Assembly: GCA_036645575.1 (NCBI GenBank) | Contig: JAVXNW010000020.1 | Location: forward strand, 1 to 28,789 | Direction of reading: 5' to 3' | Source of the DNA: JAVXNW01 sp036645575 | Lineage (GTDB): Bacteria; Bacillota; Clostridia; Christensenellales; Aristaeellaceae | Length of the DNA stretch: 28,789 nt | In this document: positions 1 to 9,117 of the stretch, one piece after another | How the letters are laid out: each line of letters opens with the position of its first letter | Position numbering within the stretch: the first letter of the stretch is position 1 | The notes under the pieces: model-generated | What the model saw: only the letters and a program-made list of their open reading frames with translations | What the model was told of the DNA's origin: nothing | Database searches by the model: none | Program-made: the position numbers and the translations under genes

Positions 1-290
1 GACACCACCACCGGAGGAGTCACCATCACCGGCACGGTGGCGGGCAACGTGGCGACTGTGACTGGGGATAATGGGGCGGGCGCGGGCGGCGTATATGTGA
101 GCCCAACCGGCACAGTCGCCATCACCGGCACGGTGTCGGGCAACGTGGCGACTAAGACTAAGACTGGGTATAATGGGGCGGGCGCGGGCGGCGTATATGT
201 GAGCCCAACCGGAGAAGTCACCATCACCGGGTCGGTCAAGGACAACGCGTGCGCGCTGTCCACGGGCGCGGGCGGCGTATATGCTGCGAA
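1..290 (+). repeat. Coding tandem repeats of 96-102 bp (32-34 residues)
   Basis: The phrase GTCACCATCACCGG or a close variant starts at 19, 115 and 217, and the phrase GGCGTATATG recurs near 89, 191 and 275. Spacings are 96 and 102 bp. The 6-bp difference comes from a short AAGACT duplication near 151-162. The array probably continues upstream of the window. Confidence 0.85.
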
Positions 291-3200
291 TAAAAGCAGC
301 ATAATCAACATTGCGGGCGACGTGAACATCACCGGCAATACGAAGAGCGCTAGCCCCAGCAACCTGCGCGGGAAGGCGAAAGCGACGGCTGCGATCACCG
401 GGTCGGTCGGTTTTAGCATGTTTTCGGAGACGGATCCGCTGATCTTGACGTATGATGCGGGCGTGATTACGAAGGAAAATTTCGATCCCCTAAAGCTGTT
501 TGCCGACAATTCCCCTCGATTCGCCATTGCGTGGACGGAGACGGCGCTATCGCTGAACCTTGCGCAGGGCGGCGCGATTGTTACGGGGATCCCCATCCTG
601 GATGGCATACGTTATTTCTCCGTCGATAAAGCATGGACGGCAGCCAAAACGGCGCTGGGCGATGATAAGACTAAGCCCTTCACCATTCAGTTGGGGGAGA
701 ACGCCGCGTATGGTTCGTCGTCATTGGGCTTGCCCCTGATGACCATCGACTTGAACAACTTTACGTTGGTGTTATCTGTGAGAGGGGGATGTACGCTGCA
801 GGGAACAGTCATTGGGCCGGGCACAATCAGCGGCGTCAAGGCGGCAACCTCTTCCGCCTCTTTTGGCGAAAACGTGGGGGTTACGTGCTCTGACACTCCG
901 AAATGGAAGATTTGGGTAACGTCTACGGACGGATCAAAGCGCTACTATCTGAATCAACCCGCTGCCTTTCAGGGTGCGAAATCCGGCGAGACGATTGAAA
1001 TTCAGCCGTTTGATGGCGGGGCGGGGAACCTGTCGATTGATACCACAAAGCCTGTTCCCGAAGGCGTAACGCTGAATATCCCTGCGGGTAAGACGCTTAC
1101 GCTCGCCAATGCTGCCACTGTGAATGGAACGATATCCGGCGCGGGCACGCTTGATTTGTCCACGTACACGCTGGACTTGGGAGCCACGGGTCAGTTGGGC
1201 GCGGGGCTTCCCATCACGGCTGCCTCGACATCCGGCAGCAAGGGCTGCGTCAAGGTGGCTACGGGCAATGCAAATGCGCTTCCGCTGCCGCTCTCCCGCA
1301 CCGGCACGGACGGCAGTAAATACTATTTCACCTCGCTCGCGTGTGCCAAGAACCTAAACGTAAGGGGTCTTGACAAAATTACGCTGGAGAAAGACTACAC
1401 CCTAGGCGATGGCGACGCGACGCTGTGCGAATGGAGCGCCTCGAACAAGCCTGCAGCATGGACGATGGGTCTCGATCTGAACGGCCATACGCTGACTATC
1501 CCTGCCGCGATTGGCGGCAAGATGCCCTTCTTCCTGTACATGGAGGGCGCGAGCGCCACGGTCGATTTGAGCAAAGCAAACAGCAAGATTGTCAACGGGG
1601 GCGTGCTGCGTGCGGAAAAGTATGTGGGCGTAGCGGCGGATAAATTAGGCGGCGCCGGCTTATATGGCGAAGACATAAGTGGCGGTGGCGATCTCCTTCG
1701 GAGTGCACGCCTGAACGCCACGGCCGAAATCCATTCCAGCAACGCAAATGGCACCCGGTTCTTCGCCAATACGCCCAAGGGCGCGTTCGATGCGCTGACC
1801 GCGCAAAAGAGCCTGGAGGGGACGTCATCCTATACTACCACCCTCAAACTGCTGCAGGGCATGGACTTGCCCGAGGGCGTAACGCTTGCGACCGCGTACA
1901 CCTTGAACCTGAATGGGAAAACGCTGACCATCCCGGAGACTAGGACGTATACGAACACCGCCTCGACGACGCTCGAGGATACCACCGGCGGCGCGCTTGT
2001 GATAAACGGGGGGTATTGTGGTGCGCTTACTGTCAGTGGCGGCACGGTCACTGGCACGGGTTGGACAGACAGAGCGATTCCGGGCGTTTCGTATGCAGCC
2101 CAAACGACCTCGAATTATTATTTCTTGTCAGCGGAAGCGGTCGCGCCGTGGGTCAATAAACTGTTGACACAAACAACGGTTGACTTAACCCTTAAAGCGT
2201 CGGTCACGCTGACCGAACCGATTGTAGTTCCCAGCGGTGTGACCTTTACGCTGAGTGGCGGAAACTTCGCCCTCACAGCGTCGCCGGGCAAAACGGCCAT
2301 TCAGGTAGTGGGAAGCCTGAAGCTAGGCACCGTGGTTAAAGGAGACGGCAACGGCTCGAAGGCCATAGACTGCAGTGGGGCGGTTGCCTTGCCCGTAGAA
2401 GGCGGGACGTATGCGGAGACCATGGACATCTGGCTGGGGAAAGGGGGCTGGGTGGACGCATCGGCTAAAGCGCCGGAAGGCAGTCCTGAATTTCTTGCCA
2501 CACTGCACTTAAACGACCAAGCCGAATACAGTACCCTCAAGCGGAAGGTGCTGTATATCAGCACCAATGCGGGCATAGCAGCGAAATTCAAGATGGAACA
2601 CAAGCAGTTTTCGATTGTTGTGGAGGGTGTGGATGCCTACATCGAAAAAACCGGCACGGAATCGGCGACGATTACAGCGGTTACCGATACGAATGTCATC
2701 ACGCAGGTCTATGCGGGGCAATCCATCGACGTGAGCAAGCTGTTTACCTTTGCCCCCATCTACGCGTCCGGCAGCGCGACGTATACAATCGGTGCGGGCA
2801 CCGGCACGGGGACGCTCGCCGACGGCCAATTGACCGTGACCAAGGCGGGCACGTTTCCCATCACCGCCAAGATTGGCGATGCAACCAAATTTACAGAAGT
2901 CGCTCCCGCAACCAACACCCTGACGGTCAATAAGGGCGCGCAGAGTGCGCCCGCCGCGCCGACGGTGGCGGAGAACGGACGCACCGACACGAGCATCACG
3001 CTTGCGTCCATAACGGGTCGGCAATATTCGAAGGATGGCACAACATGGCAGGATGAGGCCACGTTTAGCGGATTGACCGCCGCAACGCCCTACACCTTCT
3101 GCGCGCGGCTCAAGGAAACCGACCTGTACGCGGCTTCCCCCGCGAGCGCCGGCACGGCGATCGCCACGCTGTCGCCCACCCCCCAAGTGGGCGAGGGGTA

Positions 3201-6200
3201 TACGATCCTGTATGAGGCAGAGACGATCACGATCGCGTCCGGCTACGAGGCGAGCGCGTCAATGACCGACTTTACCAACTCGATGAAGGAGACACATGCC
3301 GTGACGCCCGGCGCGACGCTGTACATCCGCACCGTGGCAGGCACAGGCATTGATGCCAGCGCCCCGCAAACCATCGCCGTCCCCGCCCGCCCCGCCGCGC
3401 CCACGGGCATCACGGCATCGGATGAAACCGAAAAACGGAACGACGGCAAACTGTCGGGCATCACGGAACTCATGGAATGGAAGGGCGCGGACTGGACGGT
3501 CGGAATTGGGGCGGACGTGACAGGCCTTGCGGCGGGGACGTATGAGGTGCGCGTCAAGGCGACCGACAGCGCGTTCCACTCTGACGCCGAAACGTTCACG
3601 CTCAAGATTGTCAGCACGCCGCCCGCAGTGGGCGAGGGCTATACCGTCCTCTATGCGGAGGAAAAGCTGACGGTTATGGATGGCTACGAAGCCGCGACAG
3701 CCGACACATTTGCGGCGGGAACGGCCATTGCAAGCGGCGGCGCGATTATCCCCGGTACGAGCATCTACCTGCGCAAGGCGGTCATCGGCACTGTGCCTTC
3801 GGGCATGGTGCGGGGCGTGCTGACCGTTCAACTGCCCGCCCGCCCCGCCGCGCCTACGGTCGGAACCAGCAACATCGTCGGCGCGGGAAATACCGGCGCG
3901 ATCACGGGCGCAACGGAGAAAATGGAATATCGCATGGGGACAAGCGGCGACTTTACAGCGGTTGGCAGCGGGGTCACCACCATAAAAGGCCTTGCTGCCG
4001 GAACCTATCAGGTGCGGTTGAAGGCAGTGGTAGATAATTCCTTTGCGGGCGAGGTGACGGCGCTTACCATCGGCAATTGCGCGCTTTCCCTGACCGCGCC
4101 CACCTTTGCGGCCGCGACCTATGGGGATGACCAGCCCGGCGCGCAGGGCGTGGTTGTTGCGAGCACCGGCACCGCCACCGCCACGGTGAGCGGCGCGGAA
4201 CTGAGCGGCACGAACGCGGGCAGCTTTACCCTCGTCAAACCCACGGTCGATACGCCGCTTTCCGCAGGCGCAAGCAACACGGCATCTTGGACGGTACAGC
4301 CCAAAGCAGACCTCGGCGCGGGCACCTATGTGGCGACGCTGACGCTGACCCACGATGGGAGCGGCACGGCGACATGCGATCTTTCCTTTACCGTGAACAA
4401 AGCCGCGCCGACCGCCGCGTCGCTGGCCTTCGCGCCGCCCGCCAATCTGGCGGCGGGAGACGACGGCAAGTCCGCCACGCTGGTGAAAGCGCCAGGCGTT
4501 GACGGGTTGGGCGAAATCACCATAGCGTATTATCAAGGCGAAACGCCTCTTTCTGCCGCGCCTACGGTGGCGGGAAGCTATGCCGTTCGAGCGAGCGTGG
4601 CCGAAGGAACCAACTATTTAGCCGCCACACTCACGGATGGCAGTTGGACCTACACCATTACCCAGGACAAGGAAGTGACCGGCCTTCAAATCAAGCAGCA
4701 GCCCACGCTGGTCTATTGCGCGGGGGAAGCGCCGGACCTTGCCGCGCTGGAAGTGACGATTGCCTACAACGACGGAACACATGCGGATGTGGCGCGCGCG
4801 GCGTTTGACGAAAGCATCACCACGGTGCTTTGGGATGGGACAAGTGAATCCGCATTGCCCGAGAAGATGACCGCTACCGACCACAACGGCAAGTGGGTCA
4901 GGGTGAAGAAGGGTACCTTCTTTGCCGACACGGATGCGCTCACGGTGGTGGAACCGGTGGCCAAGATCGGGGGCGGCCTGTTTGCCACCTTGGCGGAGGC
5001 GCTTCGGGCTGCGGGGCAGGAGACCTTGATTGAATTGCTTGCCGATATCACGGAAAGCGACTTGTGCGTTGTGGATGGGCAGGGCGTCACGCTCAACATG
5101 GGCGGCAAGATCATCACACTGCCCACGCTGACCGTGAAGGGCACGCTGAAACTTCAGGGTGGCGGAAAGGTTGAAGGGGAAATCCTCAACCAATCGCTAA
5201 ACACCGTGTACGTCGATGGCGTAGAAGTGACGGGCGGCATCAAGAGCGTTGGCGGGCGCGTGGTGGTCACGAGCGCCCCGGCAAATGGTCTGACCGTCGT
5301 CATGACCGATCCGCAGGACAGCGTCGAGCTTGGCAGCGGCGTTAACGAAAGTACCGTCACAATCAATACGGACGGCACCCCGGGCGCGGCGGCCAAGACC
5401 ACGGGCGCGGGCAAGAACGACACCTACTACCACTCCGCCGGGACGGCGCTGGCCAGCGCACCGGCAGGGGCCAAGGTGGCGTTGACCGAAAAGGCCACGA
5501 TCACGAGCGCCGTAACCATAGGCGGCGACATCACGGTGGATACCTCCGATGCCCCGGCAACGCTGATCGTGGCAGGCGGCAGTATCACCGCAAAGGATGC
5601 CAAGGTCACCTACGAGACGACGACCGAGAACGGCCTGAAAGCGGCGGCGCAGGCCGCGGGCGCGGGCGACACGGTGGCGGTGACGGGCGAAAATGTGACG
5701 CTTACCGAGGATGTGGAGATCAAGGGCGACCTGAAAGTGGATGCCGGCGCGACGCTAAATACAGACGGCAAGCTGACCGTGGAGGGCAAGGTGGAAGGAA
5801 GCGGTACCGTATCCGGCGCGCGCACCTATGTGATTGTCAAGCAGGCCATGGCAAACGGCGACATCACGCTGCATGAAGCGGACGGCTCCGACCTGTTCGG
5901 AACGGGCACGATCTCCATTACAGCGAAGGACGGACAGCCGGCTATGCGCACGGTGAAGGCCGTGCCCAAGGCAGGATATCACCTGAAGGCGTTTGTCGCG
6001 GGCGGCGGCGTGACCGTGACGAAGGAGGGCGCGGTCAATATCGCAGGCGGCGGCACATTGGGCGCGACGTTTGAAGCCAATGCGGGCGGCGGCGGTCCCG
6101 CGCCGGTGGCGGTTACGGGGGTGACGATGGCGCAGGCGCTTTCGGTGAAGGTGGGCGAGCGGGCGACGCTGGTGGCGGCGATTGCGCCCGAGAACGCGAG

Positions 6201-6618
6201 CGACAAGGCGGTGACGTGGACGACGTCGGACGCGCTGATCGCCACGGTGGACGGCGGCGTGGTGACGGCGGTGGGCGCGGGCAAATGCAAGATCACCGCC
6301 ATCACGACAAACCTAAAGCAGGTGAGCACGGCGGTCACGGTCACCAAGAAAGGCCAAGTGACGAAGATCGACATTCTGGAAGGGAGCGGACAGGCGATCA
6401 CCAAGCTGCAGCTCTTGGTGGATGAAAGTTGCACGCTGGCGGCACGCGTCAACGAGGACGCGCTCGACACGCGCGTGACATGGAAGAGCAAGAACCCCAA
6501 GATCGCCCAGGTGGACGCAGAAACCGGCGTGGTGACCGCGCGAAAGAAAGGCAAGACAACAATCACCGCCACCGCGCCCGGCGGAACCAAGGCCACCTGC
6601 AAGCTCACCGTGAAATAA
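1..6618 (+). CDS. Giant secreted/surface repeat protein with Ig-like domains (5' partial)
   Basis: The frame is open from base 1, so the true start lies upstream; 2205 residues are visible. Bases 1-275 hold three imperfect 32-34-residue repeats with cores like VTITGTVSGNV and GAGAGGVYVSPTG, typical of beta-solenoid adhesins. After a long solenoid-like region come an Fn3-like module (about 2950-3177), two tandem 147-residue modules beginning VGEGYT (3187 and 3628), MBG-like modules (about 4074-4665) and a Big_3-like domain (about 4672-4950). Then follow another solenoid (from about 4963, FATLAEAL), an InlB-B-repeat-like stretch (about 5815-6090) and two Big2-like domains (about 6103-6345 and 6355-6615). 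I see no LPXTG motif, SLH domain or C-terminal membrane segment, so the mode of anchoring is unknown. A role in adhesion or in an extracellular matrix is inferred from architecture only. The domain names are pattern recognition, not search results. Confidence 0.9.
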   Translation, partial: DTTTGGVTITGTVAGNVATVTGDNGAGAGGVYVSPTGTVAITGTVSGNVATKTKTGYNGAGAGGVYVSPTGEVTITGSVKDNACALSTGAGGVYAANKSSIINIAGDVNITGNTKSASPSNLRGKAKATAAITGSVGFSMFSETDPLILTYDAGVITKENFDPLKLFADNSPRFAIAWTETALSLNLAQGGAIVTGIPILDGIRYFSVDKAWTAAKTALGDDKTKPFTIQLGENAAYGSSSLGLPLMTIDLNNFTLVLSVRGGCTLQGTVIGPGTISGVKAATSSASFGENVGVTCSDTPKWKIWVTSTDGSKRYYLNQPAAFQGAKSGETIEIQPFDGGAGNLSIDTTKPVPEGVTLNIPAGKTLTLANAATVNGTISGAGTLDLSTYTLDLGATGQLGAGLPITAASTSGSKGCVKVATGNANALPLPLSRTGTDGSKYYFTSLACAKNLNVRGLDKITLEKDYTLGDGDATLCEWSASNKPAAWTMGLDLNGHTLTIPAAIGGKMPFFLYMEGASATVDLSKANSKIVNGGVLRAEKYVGVAADKLGGAGLYGEDISGGGDLLRSARLNATAEIHSSNANGTRFFANTPKGAFDALTAQKSLEGTSSYTTTLKLLQGMDLPEGVTLATAYTLNLNGKTLTIPETRTYTNTASTTLEDTTGGALVINGGYCGALTVSGGTVTGTGWTDRAIPGVSYAAQTTSNYYFLSAEAVAPWVNKLLTQTTVDLTLKASVTLTEPIVVPSGVTFTLSGGNFALTASPGKTAIQVVGSLKLGTVVKGDGNGSKAIDCSGAVALPVEGGTYAETMDIWLGKGGWVDASAKAPEGSPEFLATLHLNDQAEYSTLKRKVLYISTNAGIAAKFKMEHKQFSIVVEGVDAYIEKTGTESATITAVTDTNVITQVYAGQSIDVSKLFTFAPIYASGSATYTIGAGTGTGTLADGQLTVTKAGTFPITAKIGDATKFTEVAPATNTLTVNKGAQSAPAAPTVAENGRTDTSITLASITGRQYSKDGTTWQDEATFSGLTAATPYTFCARLKETDLYAASPASAGTAIATLSPTPQVGEGYTILYEAETITIASGYEASASMTDFTNSMKETHAVTPGATLYIRTVAGTGIDASAPQTIAVPARPAAPTGITASDETEKRNDGKLSGITELMEWKGADWTVGIGADVTGLAAGTYEVRVKATDSAFHSDAETFTLKIVSTPPAVGEGYTVLYAEEKLTVMDGYEAATADTFAAGTAIASGGAIIPGTSIYLRKAVIGTVPSGMVRGVLTVQLPARPAAPTVGTSNIVGAGNTGAITGATEKMEYRMGTSGDFTAVGSGVTTIKGLAAGTYQVRLKAVVDNSFAGEVTALTIGNCALSLTAPTFAAATYGDDQPGAQGVVVASTGTATATVSGAELSGTNAGSFTLVKPTVDTPLSAGASNTASWTVQPKADLGAGTYVATLTLTHDGSGTATCDLSFTVNKAAPTAASLAFAPPANLAAGDDGKSATLVKAPGVDGLGEITIAYYQGETPLSAAPTVAGSYAVRASVAEGTNYLAATLTDGSWTYTITQDKEVTGLQIKQQPTLVYCAGEAPDLAALEVTIAYNDGTHADVARAAFDESITTVLWDGTSESALPEKMTATDHNGKWVRVKKGTFFADTDALTVVEPVAKIGGGLFATLAEALRAAGQETLIELLADITESDLCVVDGQGVTLNMGGKIITLPTLTVKGTLKLQGGGKVEGEILNQSLNTVYVDGVEVTGGIKSVGGRVVVTSAPANGLTVVMTDPQDSVELGSGVNESTVTINTDGTPGAAAKTTGAGKNDTYYHSAGTALASAPAGAKVALTEKATITSAVTIGGDITVDTSDAPATLIVAGGSITAKDAKVTYETTTENGLKAAAQAAGAGDTVAVTGENVTLTEDVEIKGDLKVDAGATLNTDGKLTVEGKVEGSGTVSGARTYVIVKQAMANGDITLHEADGSDLFGTGTISITAKDGQPAMRTVKAVPKAGYHLKAFVAGGGVTVTKEGAVNIAGGGTLGATFEANAGGGGPAPVAVTGVTMAQALSVKVGERATLVAAIAPENASDKAVTWTTSDALIATVDGGVVTAVGAGKCKITAITTNLKQVSTAVTVTKKGQVTKIDILEGSGQAITKLQLLVDESCTLAARVNEDALDTRVTWKSKNPKIAQVDAETGVVTARKKGKTTITATAPGGTKATCKLTVK
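3187..4074 (+). repeat. Two tandem 147-residue modules in the giant protein
   Basis: Both copies begin with VGEGYT followed by ILY or VLY (bases 3187 and 3628, 441 bp apart). Both then carry a GYEA segment, a PG(A/T)(T/S)(L/I)Y(I/L)R strand, a VPARPAAPT or LPARPAAPT linker, an EKMEY-like or ELMEW-like strand and GLAAGTY(E/Q)VR(V/L)KA. The proteins are clearly homologous, but the DNA has diverged, so this is an old duplication. Confidence 0.8.
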
Positions 6619-6624
6619 CCCAAC

Positions 6625-6662
6625 GATCCCCCCCATTTACGCGCGCGCAAATGGGGGGGATC
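6625..6662 (+). terminator. Strong hairpin after the giant surface gene
   Basis: A perfect 14-bp inverted repeat (GATCCCCCCCATTT at 6625-6638 and its complement at 6649-6662) flanks a 10-base loop, ACGCGCGCGC. It begins 7 bases after the stop codon. No T-run follows (TAAATAGG), so termination is likely from stem strength and position but not certain. The symmetry would let it act on either strand. Confidence 0.7.
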
Positions 6663-6681
6663 TAAATAGGTCTATGCTAAA

Positions 6682-6860
6682 TGAAGCGGCTCCCTAAAAC
6701 TGGACACATGAAAGCGTAATCGAAATAGAGGAACGCGGGATGTGGACAGGAGGGCACTTAAATGAAGTACACGCGGGACGAAAGGCCGGACATAGGCCGG
6801 CGTATCTGCGAAGCGCAGTGCTCAACTTGCGCGTTGGGTAAAAGGGAGACCTGTGGCGTT
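6682..6860 (+). pseudogene. Decayed left end of an IS3-family insertion sequence with orfA fragment
   Basis: The stretch from 6682 (TGAAGCGGCTCCCTAAAACT, then GGACAC) resembles the terminal repeat of IS3-type elements. After a Shine-Dalgarno-like AGGAGGG (6749-6754 region) an ATG at 6762 opens MKYTRDERPDIGRRICE. This matches the start of IS3-family orfA helix-turn-helix proteins, which commonly begin MKYxxxERLDIGRRIY. After about 17 residues the similarity is lost, and I see no orfB, DDE domain or right-end repeat before the convergent gene ending at 6910. It is a truncated, non-functional relic. The family assignment rests on recalled sequence patterns, not on a search. The rest of 6619-6909 holds only the hairpin at 6625. 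Confidence 0.55.
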
Positions 6861-6909
6861 GCCTACAGCGGCGGCCACGCCATAGCAGATGATGTATATC
6901 CAGGCACTT

Positions 6910-8316
6910 TTAGGGGCCTACGACGAAATCGTCCAAGGTGGCGGACGTGGTGGCGGTCTGGGGGGCGGATGACTGGCCAAGCGTGATCGTGTGATAGTGC
7001 TCGATGTCGAGCACCTCGACGGGCGAGATGGTCTTGGTGTACTGCCCCGCATCCTCGAACTGGCGAACCGGGCCGTACCAGCCGCTGCCGGTTCCAATCA
7101 GGATATCATACGCGCCTTCGGGCGCATAGGCTGTGCAGGTTTCGCCCGCGCGCACAAACAGCGTCACCGGGATCGCGCCGGTTTTTGCGTCCTTGACCAT
7201 CACGTAGCGGCCAAAGCCGTCGTCCGGGGCCTTGAAAATCAGCTTGGTGCCGGTCGCGCCGCCGGTGATCACGCCGGTTTCGGGCTGATCGCGCAGCGGA
7301 AAATCGGGCAGGGTTTGGGCAGTGGCCATAAGCTGATCCACATGCTGGTCAAATGGGATGAGGACGGACGCGGCATAGTCCTCAAAATCCTTGGTGCGAA
7401 GGCCGTCCCGCATGAGGGAAGGCAGGTCAATCGTCAGGATCGCCTTGGCACCGGTCGCGCCGCTTTTTTCAAACGCCGCGCCGTGCGCAGAGACGCAGTT
7501 CGCATAGAGCTGCGCCATCTGCTCGCGGGTATATTGGTTGACCATGTCCAATTGCGCGATCTTTGCGCAGGCGTCCTCGTAGGCGGCCTGCGCGATGGAC
7601 GCGCTGTCCGCGTGATAAAAGACGATTCGAAGCGCCGTCGGGCCCTTGCTCACCGCCATCGACGCGTTTTTTTGTATGCTGAGCGCAACTTGCAACTGGG
7701 CGGGGGAGAGGATGCCCTGATAGGCGCGGCACAGATTCCCAAAGGCGTCCGTGGGCGTGTTTGCGTCGGTGAACTGCGCTGGGAGCAATCTTGCGGTGAG
7801 CGCCCGGCGCATCTGCGGTTGGTCAAAGGCGGCCTGTGCGCGCTGCGCCGCGCGCTTTGTCGCGCGAACAAAGTCGTCCATGTCGCGGACGACCGGCGCG
7901 CCCGAAGCATCCGCCTGGATGCTTGCGGTGCCCTCGACCCATTGGCCCGTCACGTTTGCCCAGATGGGATCAAGCCAAGAAGACACGTCGCCCGAAAGGG
8001 ACTCAAGGTCGGGGTTCCATGCGGGCAGCGCAAAGGTCGCCGTGCCGTTTGCCAGAAAAAACCGCTCGATCGGCTGGGTCAGCAGGTACTTTTCCCACGC
8101 GTTTTCGCAGGCTGCCGCCTCTGCGCGCAGTGCGGCGGCCAGCGCATCTTGGGCGCTTGCGCTCGGCGCGGCGGGCGCGGGTTCCGCCTGCGCGACGGGC
8201 GCGGGTTCTGCTTGCGCGACGGGCGCGGGTTCTGCTTGCGCGGGATCGATCGGTTGCGCCAGCGCGCCGCCCATCAGCAGCCCTGCCGCCAAGGTGAGGG
8301 CAATCAGTTTCTTCAT
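6910..8316 (-). CDS. Secreted protein of unknown function with AEPAPVAQ repeats
   Basis: This 468-residue protein has a clear signal peptide: basic MKK, a hydrophobic core, and likely cleavage near GALAQ at residues 18-21. No lipobox cysteine is visible. Residues of about 28-50 form three octapeptide repeats (AEPAPVAQ type) that act as an Ala/Pro linker. The middle (about 55-340) is mostly helical and Ala-rich and I do not recognise it. The C-terminal 110 residues contain FKAPDDGFGRYVMVKD, TLFVRAGET, PEGAYDILIGTGSGWYG and HTITLGQ. This pattern recurs in uncharacterised secreted Clostridia proteins. The start has a strong AAGGAGGA upstream and lies 33 bases after the recX stop, so the two genes are probably co-transcribed. 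A link to RecX function is not implied. Confidence 0.85.
   Translation of the reverse strand: MKKLIALTLAAGLLMGGALAQPIDPAQAEPAPVAQAEPAPVAQAEPAPAAPSASAQDALAAALRAEAAACENAWEKYLLTQPIERFFLANGTATFALPAWNPDLESLSGDVSSWLDPIWANVTGQWVEGTASIQADASGAPVVRDMDDFVRATKRAAQRAQAAFDQPQMRRALTARLLPAQFTDANTPTDAFGNLCRAYQGILSPAQLQVALSIQKNASMAVSKGPTALRIVFYHADSASIAQAAYEDACAKIAQLDMVNQYTREQMAQLYANCVSAHGAAFEKSGATGAKAILTIDLPSLMRDGLRTKDFEDYAASVLIPFDQHVDQLMATAQTLPDFPLRDQPETGVITGGATGTKLIFKAPDDGFGRYVMVKDAKTGAIPVTLFVRAGETCTAYAPEGAYDILIGTGSGWYGPVRQFEDAGQYTKTISPVEVLDIEHYHTITLGQSSAPQTATTSATLDDFVVGP
8173..8244 (-). repeat. Three 24-bp coding tandem repeats
   Basis: Three adjacent 24-bp units at 8173, 8197 and 8221 differ at only a few bases and encode the AEPAPVAQ-type octapeptides of the secreted protein. 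They form an in-frame minisatellite, so copy-number changes would alter only linker length. Confidence 0.85.
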
Positions 8317-8349
8317 GGAATTTATCCTCCTTGTACATCGACCGGATCG

Positions 8350-8982
8350 TTAGGTATCCATTGCGTCCTCATTTGAAAACATGGCTTCAACGGCGGGGCC
8401 GATCACGTCCCAGCCAAACCCGCGCCGCGCGAGCGCCTGCGACAGCTTCTGGCGCGCCGCGCGAATTTCAAGCCCCTCATAGCGGCTCATCAGCTTGCGT
8501 GCGGCCATCAGCGCGCCGTCTTGCTGATCCTCGCGCGTCATGGACGCAAGCGCAGCGTCCGCGTCTTCCTCGCTCACGCCCTTTGCGCGCAGCTTGCGCT
8601 TGAGCGCGTAGCGGCCGACCGGTCGTCCCTGCGCAAGCTCGACCATCCGCTCGGCAAGCGCCTGATCGTCCAGCAGGTGATTTTCGTTCAGCCGTTCAAT
8701 GGCGGCTTCGGCCGCGGCCGGGACAAAGCCCTTGCGCACAAGCGTCTGGAGCACCTGCATTTGCGTCTTGGCCGAGCGATCCAGCATCGACAGCGCGCAT
8801 TCATAGGCGCCTGAAAACTGCGCGCGGCTGATTCGATCGAGATAGGCCTCCGTGTCGAGCGCGTCGCCCTCTTCGAGCGGAAATTGCTGGAAGGTCTTGA
8901 GGTCAACCGCGCACAGCGTGCGCCCATCGGCCGCCACCTTGACGATGCCGCCCGTTCGATAGATGCCCGTGACCACCGGCAT
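8350..8982 (-). CDS. recX: Regulatory protein RecX
   Basis: RecX binds RecA filaments and modulates recombinase activity in the cytoplasm. The 210-residue product has the family's helical-repeat layout. The first repeat is around RAQFSGAYECALSMLDRSAKT, the second contains the GFVPAAAEAAIERLNENHLLDD pattern with the conserved leucine-aspartate turn, and then come GRPVGRYALKRKLRAKGVS and a C-terminal KLMSRYEGLE...KLSQALARRGFGWDVI segment. The N-terminal 60 residues form the beta-rich extension seen in many Firmicutes homologues. I chose the ATG at 8982 because GAGGTGG lies 8 bases upstream; an in-frame GTG at 8994 overlaps that ribosome binding site. The gene heads a probable two-gene unit with the secreted protein. 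Confidence 0.92.
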   Translation of the reverse strand: MPVVTGIYRTGGIVKVAADGRTLCAVDLKTFQQFPLEEGDALDTEAYLDRISRAQFSGAYECALSMLDRSAKTQMQVLQTLVRKGFVPAAAEAAIERLNENHLLDDQALAERMVELAQGRPVGRYALKRKLRAKGVSEEDADAALASMTREDQQDGALMAARKLMSRYEGLEIRAARQKLSQALARRGFGWDVIGPAVEAMFSNEDAMDT

Positions 8983-9117
8983 GGTAAAAACCACCTCTCA
9001 TAATTCCTTTAGACGCGGCAAAGGCTAAAATTGATCCCGAGGGAATCGGTCATTCATTTGGGAGCGCCCAAGCGAACGACCGACGCCCGCAGAGGATGGC
9101 TGAAGGAGGAGAATGAC

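Noticed and set aside
3259..4536. 425-codon minus-strand frame inside the giant surface gene
   Set aside because: The Arg/Gly/Ala-rich composition is typical of antisense GC-rich sequence, while the plus frame shows clear domain repeats.
6991..8376. 461-codon plus-strand frame antisense to the secreted protein gene
   Set aside because: It is a mirror of the GC-rich codon pattern of the minus-strand gene. It has no ribosome binding site and no recognisable domain, and the minus-strand product has a signal peptide and strong start.
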